From the NCBI GenBank assembly GCA_947460275.1, contig CANHHZ010000120.1:1-6059 (forward strand): 6,059 nt of DNA, in the 5' to 3' direction. A program made the position numbers and the translations under genes. Position 1 is the stretch's first letter. Each line of letters opens with the position of its first letter. The notes below the pieces were generated by a model, which worked only from the letters and a program-made list of their open reading frames with translations, was not told where the DNA came from and did not search any database. Below are positions 1 through 4,693 of this stretch, in pieces. Source of the stretch: Sphingobacteriaceae bacterium. Its GTDB lineage: Bacteria; Bacteroidota; Bacteroidia; Sphingobacteriales; Sphingobacteriaceae.

Positions 1-827
1 AGTTGCTGTGCAAAAACTAAAGGTTTGGTGTTAAAAGTTACTTCACTATCGTTGTTAAACATACTTCCTGAAACAGTTGCGTCGTAAGCCACAATGCTTA
101 ACTGAGGTTTTACGTAGAAGAAAAATTCTGTTTTTGGTTTATCAATTTCAGCCTTATTTTGAATCCGTGAATTGGTACTTACCGAATTAAAAAGTTGATT
201 AATGTTTCCGGTGCGGGCTAAAATACCAAGGCCCAAACTGCTAAATGTTGTGCCCAAATTCGCAGCGCTTTCTAGGCTAAAATCTAAATTTTTATCAGCA
301 TTTCTGAACAATAAGTTTGTGTATTGGGCATAAAGATTAAAGGCAAAATCATTTTTGATTTGGTATTGCCAACCATCTACCTCGTACAAGCCAACCATTT
401 TATGTAAAAACACCTGCAATTCTTTGCCCAATGCTTTTGGCCCAATAGTTCCTATATCTACTCCGATTTTTAAAACGCTTTCGTTTTTGTAGTAATAACT
501 AGCATTAGCGCCTAAATACAAATAGGCGGCAAACGGGCGGTCTTGTTTTACAGGATTTGGTCGATAACCCGAAATTGGATTGTATATTTTTTGTCCACCA
601 GAAAACTCATATATTAATTTTTTATATTTTTTGCCCAATTTTTTTTGACTAGCTGCATGCCTAAAATAAACAAACAAGCCATTGGTATAATATCTATCTT
701 GTTTATTTAATAAATAAGAATCATTTTCGCTTTTAAAACCAAATTCGTTTTTAAAATTTTGCGCACCTGCCGTTGTTGTTCCTGAAAATAGAAAACAAAT
801 TAAAAACCAAGGTTTTAATTTTGCCAT
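1..827 (-). CDS. LpxR-family (DUF2219) outer membrane lipid A deacylase-like protein, partial (3' end outside window)
   Basis: I translated this reading frame by hand from the ATG at 827. It stays open for 275 codons and runs off the window at base 1, so the C-terminus is missing. Residues 1-22 form a signal peptide (basic start, hydrophobic core, cleavage likely after AGA before QN). The mature part has the LpxR/DUF2219 signature: END at 34-36, D44 followed by YYTNG at 46-50, DRPFAAYLYLG at 96-106, and GPKALGKELQVFLHK at 129-143. Known family biology: Salmonella LpxR is an outer membrane beta-barrel that removes the 3'-acyloxyacyl group of lipid A, using Asn/Asp near the N-terminus, a Thr, and a Gln-x3-His pair. 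The likely equivalents here are N35, D36, T48, Q138 and H142, so the enzyme looks active, although substrate specificity in Bacteroidota is inferred. The start overlaps the lon stop by one base (TAATG), there is no Shine-Dalgarno sequence, and it is probably the distal gene of a lon operon. Confidence 0.85.
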   Translation of the reverse strand, partial: MAKLKPWFLICFLFSGTTTAGAQNFKNEFGFKSENDSYLLNKQDRYYTNGLFVYFRHAASQKKLGKKYKKLIYEFSGGQKIYNPISGYRPNPVKQDRPFAAYLYLGANASYYYKNESVLKIGVDIGTIGPKALGKELQVFLHKMVGLYEVDGWQYQIKNDFAFNLYAQYTNLLFRNADKNLDFSLESAANLGTTFSSLGLGILARTGNINQLFNSVSTNSRIQNKAEIDKPKTEFFFYVKPQLSIVAYDATVSGSMFNNDSEVTFNTKPLVFAQQ

Positions 828-829
828 TA
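825..829 (-). other. TAATG stop/start overlap joining lon and the lpxR-like gene
   Basis: On the minus strand the lon stop TAA (829-827) and the ATG of the next gene (827-825) share one base. No Shine-Dalgarno-like sequence precedes the ATG. One-base overlaps of this kind usually mean one mRNA and translation by termination-reinitiation, so lpxR-like expression probably depends on lon translation. The overlap is seen directly; coupling is inferred. Confidence 0.8.
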
Positions 830-3295
830 ATTTGCTGAGGAATGAATTTTAATCGTTAAATCTAAAGGATTTTTTACTTTATCTTTTGTTAAAGCAAAAT
901 CCACAACTTCTTTCATTTCAGTAACGTAATGAAATTTTAAGTCTTTGATGTAATCTTCTTTAATATCTAAAATATCTTTTCTATTGGATTTGCAAAGAAT
1001 TATTTCCTTAATATTTGCTCTTTTGGCAGCTAGTATTTTTTCTTTGATGCCACCAACAGGTAGAACTTTTCCCCGTAGGGTAATTTCTCCAGTCATGGCT
1101 AAATTTGGTTTTACTTTACGCTGTGTAAATACAGAGGTTAAAGCGGTAAGCATGGTTATCCCAGCCGATGGGCCATCTTTTGGCGTTGCCCCTGCGGGAA
1201 CATGAATGTGGACATCAAAATTATCGAATAAACTAAAGTCTATATCAAAATTTTTAGAATGCGCCCTTAAATAGGCCATGGCAATTACTGCCGACTCTTT
1301 CATTACTTCGCCTAAGTTTCCAGTTAGTGTAAGTTTGCCTTTACCCGGACTTAAACTAGCTTCTATAAATAAAATATCGCCACCCACTTGTGTCCATGCT
1401 AAGCCGGTTACTACTCCTGCAACTTCATTGCCTTCGTATAAATCTTTGTCGAAAATTGGGGCGCCTAATATTCGTTCTACATCTTTTATCTCCAAAGTAG
1501 GCTCGTATTTTTCGTCCATGGCAACTTTGGTGGCAATACCACGTACCAACGAACCTATTTTTTTTTCTAATCCACGCACACCGCTTTCACGTGTATAGTC
1601 TTCAATTACTTTTTCAATAAGTGGACTTTTAAGTACAAGGTGTTTGTTACTTAGGCCATGTATTTCTTTTTGCTTAGGGAGTAAATATTTTTTAGCAATT
1701 TCAATTTTTTCTTCAACGGTATAACCATTTACTTCTATAATTTCCATCCTGTCTAATAGTGCAGGTTGAATGTTGCTTAAAGAATTGGCTGTTGCAATAA
1801 ATAATACGTTTGATAAATCGTAGTCGGCTTCAACATAATGATCGTTAAAAGCGTTATTTTGCTCTGGATCAAGTACTTCTAGCAAAGCTGAAGAAGGGTC
1901 TCCTCTAAAATCCGAACCTACTTTATCGATCTCGTCTAATACAAAAACAGGGTTTGCTGCGCCAGCCTTTTTTATAGATTGGATAATACGACCCGGCATT
2001 GCCCCAATATAAGTTTTTCGATGGCCCCTAATTTCGGCTTCGTCTCTAATTCCGCCAAGAGCCATGCGTACATATTTTCTGTTCAATGCTTTGGCAATTG
2101 ATTTTCCTAACGAGGTTTTTCCAACTCCTGGTGGGCCAACTAAGCATAAAATTGGTGCTTTCATGTCGCGCTTTAGCTTTAAAACAGCTAGATACTCTAT
2201 AATGCGCTGTTTTACCTTGTCTAAACCAAAATGGTCTTTATCCAAAACTCTCTGCGCTCTTTTTAAGTCAAAATTATCTTTTGTAAACTCGTTCCATGGC
2301 AAATCTAGCAGTAACTCTAAATAATTCATTTGGATAGAATAATCTGGTGCTGCAGGATTCATTCTTCCCAATTTTTCAATTTCCTTGCCAAAATGATCAG
2401 CAACATGCGCAGGCCACTTTTTCTTTCTTGAGCGTGCTTGTAAGGTATCAAGTTCCAAATCGGCAGAGTTTCCAAGCTCTTCTTGAATCGTTTTAAGCTG
2501 TTGATTTAAAAAGTAGTCACGTTGTTGCTTATCTAAATCGGTACGAACCTTAAATTGGATTTGATTTTTGAGCTCAAGCATTTGAAGTTCTAAGGTCAAG
2601 AGTTCCATTACACGCTCGGCACGTTTGCGTAAGTTGCTCATTTCCAACATTCTTTGCTTTTCAGCGACATCTGCATTCATGTTCGAGGAGATGAAATTGA
2701 TCAAAAAAGAGGTGCTTTCTATGTTTTTTAGTGCAATAGCAGCTTCGCTAGGAATGTTTGGTGATAGCTGTATAATTTGTGAAGACATTTCTCTAATAGA
2801 AGCTACTAGTGTCTTAAATTCCTTGTCCGTTTTATGTTTAGCCTCTGCAAATTTGGCAATCACCACTTTGATATATGGCTCAGATTGTACTTCTTGAACC
2901 AATTGAAAACGCTGCTTTCCCTGTATAATTACAGTTGTGTTCCCATCTGGCATTTGCAATACTTTGATAATTTGGGCAATGGTACCTACTTCATTTAGTT
3001 GTTCAAATGTTGGGTCTTCGATAGAAACATCGCGTTGAGAGACTACACCAATAATTCTATCTCCCTTGTAGGCTTCTTTAATTAGTCGGATAGATTTATC
3101 CCTCCCAACAGTTATAGGAATAACTACTCCTGGGAATAATACAGTATTTCTTAAAGGTAAAATGGCAAGTATTTCAGGTGTTTCCTCATTGTTCATTTCA
3201 TCTTCGTCTTGTTGTGACATTAATGGAAAGAACTCGGTGTCTTCATTTATAATAGGTAATGCTTGACTAAAATCAAAAGGGTCTTGTTTACTCAT
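827..3295 (-). CDS. lon: ATP-dependent Lon protease (endopeptidase La), complete
   Basis: Complete 822-residue LonA, a cytoplasmic homohexameric AAA+ serine protease that degrades misfolded and regulatory proteins. An acidic extension (about 1-40) precedes the LON substrate-binding domain (about 42-245, with LPLRNTVLFPGVVIP) and a helical, coiled-coil-prone segment (about 210-300). The AAA+ module has Walker A GPPGVGKT at 387-394, Walker B FVLDEIDK at 451-458, sensor-1 N504, arginine finger R516 and sensor-2 R574 in SGVRGLEK. The protease domain (about 620-805) carries the nucleophile S710 in PKDGPSAG and the dyad lysine K753 in GGIKEK. Their 43-residue spacing equals that of S679/K722 in E. 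coli Lon. The protein is somewhat longer than E. coli Lon (784), mainly through the N-terminal extension, which as far as I know is common in Bacteroidota. The start at 3295 is favoured because the following residues resemble Bacteroidota Lon N-termini; upstream is A/T-rich with no Shine-Dalgarno sequence. No lesion was seen. It is probably transcribed with the downstream lpxR-like gene. Confidence 0.98.
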   Translation of the reverse strand: MSKQDPFDFSQALPIINEDTEFFPLMSQQDEDEMNNEETPEILAILPLRNTVLFPGVVIPITVGRDKSIRLIKEAYKGDRIIGVVSQRDVSIEDPTFEQLNEVGTIAQIIKVLQMPDGNTTVIIQGKQRFQLVQEVQSEPYIKVVIAKFAEAKHKTDKEFKTLVASIREMSSQIIQLSPNIPSEAAIALKNIESTSFLINFISSNMNADVAEKQRMLEMSNLRKRAERVMELLTLELQMLELKNQIQFKVRTDLDKQQRDYFLNQQLKTIQEELGNSADLELDTLQARSRKKKWPAHVADHFGKEIEKLGRMNPAAPDYSIQMNYLELLLDLPWNEFTKDNFDLKRAQRVLDKDHFGLDKVKQRIIEYLAVLKLKRDMKAPILCLVGPPGVGKTSLGKSIAKALNRKYVRMALGGIRDEAEIRGHRKTYIGAMPGRIIQSIKKAGAANPVFVLDEIDKVGSDFRGDPSSALLEVLDPEQNNAFNDHYVEADYDLSNVLFIATANSLSNIQPALLDRMEIIEVNGYTVEEKIEIAKKYLLPKQKEIHGLSNKHLVLKSPLIEKVIEDYTRESGVRGLEKKIGSLVRGIATKVAMDEKYEPTLEIKDVERILGAPIFDKDLYEGNEVAGVVTGLAWTQVGGDILFIEASLSPGKGKLTLTGNLGEVMKESAVIAMAYLRAHSKNFDIDFSLFDNFDVHIHVPAGATPKDGPSAGITMLTALTSVFTQRKVKPNLAMTGEITLRGKVLPVGGIKEKILAAKRANIKEIILCKSNRKDILDIKEDYIKDLKFHYVTEMKEVVDFALTKDKVKNPLDLTIKIHSSAN

Positions 3296-3372
3296 TTGGG
3301 TTATATATAAAAAAACGACAATCTGACAGCATTGCTATTAAATTGGCTAAATTTTGTTTAGAACTTTATGTT

Positions 3373-3388
3373 TTCAACTCTTGTGCCA
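3373..3388 (-). promoter_or_regulatory. Candidate sigma-54-like -24/-12 promoter for lon
   Basis: Reading towards lon, TGGCAC (3388-3383), five bases, then TTGAA (3377-3373) matches the sigma-54 consensus TGGCAC-N5-TTGCW in both elements and in exact spacing. The exception is the -12 dinucleotide, which is GA where GC is expected. Initiation would fall near 3362, giving a leader of about 65 bases. The -12 mismatch is at a normally strict position, so this may be degenerate or a chance match. An overlapping TAGGTTTG is the competing explanation. Confidence 0.35.
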
Positions 3389-3394
3389 AACCTA
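3387..3394 (-). promoter_or_regulatory. Alternative Bacteroidota -7 element (TAGGTTTG) upstream of lon
   Basis: TAGGTTTG at 3394-3387 is a full match to the TAnnTTTG -7 element used by the primary sigma factor of Bacteroidota. At the expected distance upstream (about 19-20 bases) the sequence reads TAA/TTA rather than TTG, so the -33 element is poor. It overlaps the sigma-54-like element by two bases; the two could not both be occupied at once. The leader would be about 85 bases. Confidence 0.35.
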
Positions 3395-3401
3395 AGCATA
3401 A

Positions 3402-3422
3402 ACTTTTTAACTGTTAAAAAGT
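3402..3422. repeat. 21-bp near-perfect palindrome in the lon/TPR divergent region
   Basis: ACTTTTTAAC (3402-3411) and GTTAAAAAGT (3413-3422) are exact reverse complements separated by a single T. A one-base centre is too small for an RNA hairpin loop without losing inner pairs, and the site lies between two divergent genes, so it fits a dimeric regulator's operator better than a terminator. It sits just upstream of both candidate lon promoter elements and about 60 bases before the candidate TPR-gene promoter. The arms are A/T-rich, so chance cannot be dismissed in this composition. Confidence 0.55.
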
Positions 3423-3482
3423 CAGTTGCATTTTTTTTGGGGAATCTATATTATTTCGTTTAATTTGCCGTTAATGTATTTG

Positions 3483-3512
3483 TTTGCAAGTGATATTAAT
3501 ATTGTACCTTTA
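3483..3512 (+). promoter_or_regulatory. Candidate Bacteroidota-type promoter for the TPR gene
   Basis: TTTG at 3483-3486, an 18-base spacer, and TACCTTTA at 3505-3512 approximate the Bacteroidota pattern of a -33 TTTG/TTG element, about 19 bases, and TAnnTTTG. Only the last base of the -7 element differs. Initiation would be near 3519, leaving a leader of about 18 bases before the ATG at 3537. This location also argues that the real start is at 3537 and not further upstream. Confidence 0.4.
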
Positions 3513-3536
3513 ATTATTGAAGTTAAATATTGTGTG

Positions 3537-4160
3537 ATGAAATTTGATAAGAAGATATTTTTTTCGGTTTTGATATTGCTTTTTTCTGAAGTTGCTTTTG
3601 CTCAGGGTAATTATGAAAAAATGGGTACTCAGGCCTTTATGAGAAGTGATTATAAAGTTGCTATTGTGCAGTTAGAAAAAGCTGATGATTCCAATCCAGG
3701 TAATCTAAATGTGCTTAAAATGTTAGGTTATTCTTATTTTCAGTGCGCTGATTTTGGAAATGCCGTGGAGGCTTACAGTCGTTTAATCGAACTAAAAGCT
3801 AACGATTACGCCGCCTATTATTACAGGGGCAAAGCCCGATTAAATTTAGCTAACGACCCAAAGGAATCTGCAAATCAAATGCGAGAGAGTTTCTATGTGG
3901 CCTCAATTAAGGATTTTACCAAAGCAATAGATTTGAGTGGAGAAGAAGATGTCCAAATATTACAAAATAGAGGGATAGCATATAAGGACTATGGAATTTT
4001 TAAATCATATAAGATAAAGAAGACTGAAAAAATGGCTTGTATAGGGCTTTTTAATAATTCAATTGTTGATTTTCAAAAAGTATTAACCGTACAACCCTTA
4101 CGTAAAGATATTATAGGTTTGATTGATTATGTAAAGGCACAAAGTGCTAGTTTAAAATAA
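3537..4160 (+). CDS. Secreted tetratricopeptide-repeat (TPR) protein of unknown role
   Basis: This 207-residue protein begins with a signal peptide: MKFDKK, a hydrophobic stretch at 7-17, and cleavage likely after AFA at residue 22 before QG. The ATG at 3537 is chosen because it places the signal peptide at the N-terminus and lies just downstream of a candidate promoter; the frame is open further up to a TTG at 3426, but that would put 37 extra residues ahead of the signal peptide. The mature part is helical TPR sequence: repeat 1 about 25-56, repeat 2 about 57-90 (YSYFQCADFGNAVEAYSRL), repeat 3 about 91-135, repeat 4 about 139-188. Repeats 3 and 4 carry extra residues between their two helices (around 106-118 and 152-168). 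TPR domains mediate protein-protein contacts, so a periplasmic scaffold role is the safest inference; no catalytic motif is visible. It is transcribed alone, divergent from lon, and its stop abuts the stop of the convergent lipoprotein gene. Confidence 0.88.
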   Translation: MKFDKKIFFSVLILLFSEVAFAQGNYEKMGTQAFMRSDYKVAIVQLEKADDSNPGNLNVLKMLGYSYFQCADFGNAVEAYSRLIELKANDYAAYYYRGKARLNLANDPKESANQMRESFYVASIKDFTKAIDLSGEEDVQILQNRGIAYKDYGIFKSYKIKKTEKMACIGLFNNSIVDFQKVLTVQPLRKDIIGLIDYVKAQSASLK

Positions 4161-4195
4161 TTAATTAAAAACCCCTTTAATTTGATAAGAGGTTT
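4150..4195 (-). terminator. Probable rho-independent terminator for the gpmI-lipoprotein unit, embedded in the coding end
   Basis: On the minus strand AAACCTCT (4195-4188) can pair with AGGGGTTT (4176-4169) across an 11-base loop. That makes an eight-pair stem with one G-U wobble. It is followed by TTTTTAATTAATTATTTT, a T-rich tract that contains the lipoprotein stop codon. The hairpin therefore lies within the last coding triplets and the tract runs into the 3' end of the convergent TPR gene. On the plus strand the same stem has a C-A mismatch and no T tract, so it should work in one direction only. Confidence 0.5.
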
Positions 4196-4691
4196 GGGAG
4201 AATAGTGTTATTTTCTGTGTTTTTTTCAATTCATAAAACTTACCGGGATAATAGTTTAAGGTGTCTTTTGAGGTGTAAAGAAAATTTGTAGTAGTTACCA
4301 TTATCCTGACGTAAATCACCGAATCACCCTGTTTTGCAACCATTAATTTTTTAACCGGAATTTTATCATTTGCGCTGGTGTAGGTAGTTACTTCGTTGGT
4401 TGTAGTTTTGTTAAATTCATTTTGCCAAGATCCCTTATTGATATCAGCATCAATAAACGATTTGAGCTCTTTTTTCCAATCTTTAATTTTCAATTTCTTT
4501 TTTTCACCAAGGTCATCTTTGGCAACCCATTTTACGATTGTTGGTTTTTGTTGATTTAATTTTGCTGCTTCTTTTTCAAAAAAAGATTTCACATCAAAAT
4601 AGGGCGAAATGGCCAGTTTTTTTTCGTTGCTTTTTGAATTACAAGCAAAAATTGCCAAAATTCCAAGGAAAAAGAATTTTGATTTTTTCAT
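4161..4691 (-). CDS. Small lysine-rich lipoprotein of unknown function
   Basis: This 176-residue protein has a lipoprotein signal peptide: MKKSK, hydrophobic core FFFLGILAIFA, and lipobox cysteine C17 (IFAC). The residues after the cysteine (NSKSNEKK) are neutral to basic. Surface lipoproteins of Bacteroidota usually carry an acidic export signal there, so a periplasm-facing anchor is the likelier inference. The first half is charged and helix-prone (about 33-85, with the KKKLKIKDWKKELKSF stretch). The second half (about 93-175) alternates polar and hydrophobic residues, as in a beta-sheet domain. I do not recognise the family and see no catalytic motif. The ATG shares a base with the gpmI stop (TAATG), so it is probably co-transcribed with gpmI. 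A terminator hairpin overlaps its last codons. Its stop directly abuts the stop of the convergent TPR gene. The gene is surely real; the function is unknown. Confidence 0.88.
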   Translation of the reverse strand: MKKSKFFFLGILAIFACNSKSNEKKLAISPYFDVKSFFEKEAAKLNQQKPTIVKWVAKDDLGEKKKLKIKDWKKELKSFIDADINKGSWQNEFNKTTTNEVTTYTSANDKIPVKKLMVAKQGDSVIYVRIMVTTTNFLYTSKDTLNYYPGKFYELKKTQKITLFSQTSYQIKGVFN

Positions 4692-4693
4692 TA
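4689..4693 (-). other. TAATG stop/start overlap joining gpmI and the lipoprotein gene
   Basis: The gpmI stop TAA (4693-4691) and the lipoprotein ATG (4691-4689) share one base on the minus strand. An AGGA lies about 14 bases upstream, too far to be a normal Shine-Dalgarno site. The same TAATG arrangement is found between lon and the lpxR-like gene. Translational coupling is inferred from the overlap. Confidence 0.78.

Noticed and set aside
984..2897. Plus-strand open frames of 73 to 106 codons opposite lon (984-1205, 1278-1598, 2064-2324, 2625-2897)
   Set aside because: They lie antisense to strongly conserved Lon domains, have no recognisable domain of their own, and are explained as shadows of lon codon use.
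3301..3310. TTATATATAA palindrome just upstream of the lon start
   Set aside because: A ten-base alternating T/A palindrome is expected by chance in A/T-rich intergenic DNA and has no supporting context.
3350..3364. CTAAA/TTTAG inverted repeat (minus strand) near the predicted lon transcript start
   Set aside because: The arms are only five A/T-rich bases with a five-base loop, too weak to call a structure or an operator.
3426..3536. In-frame upstream extension of the TPR gene from a TTG at 3426
   Set aside because: It would put 37 residues ahead of a clean signal peptide, uses a rare start codon, and spans the candidate promoter at 3483-3512; the ATG at 3537 fits better.
4161..4200. Plus-strand terminator for the TPR gene
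   Set aside because: On the plus strand the stem has a C-A mismatch and is followed by GGGAGAATAG rather than a T tract, so only the minus-strand reading is credible.
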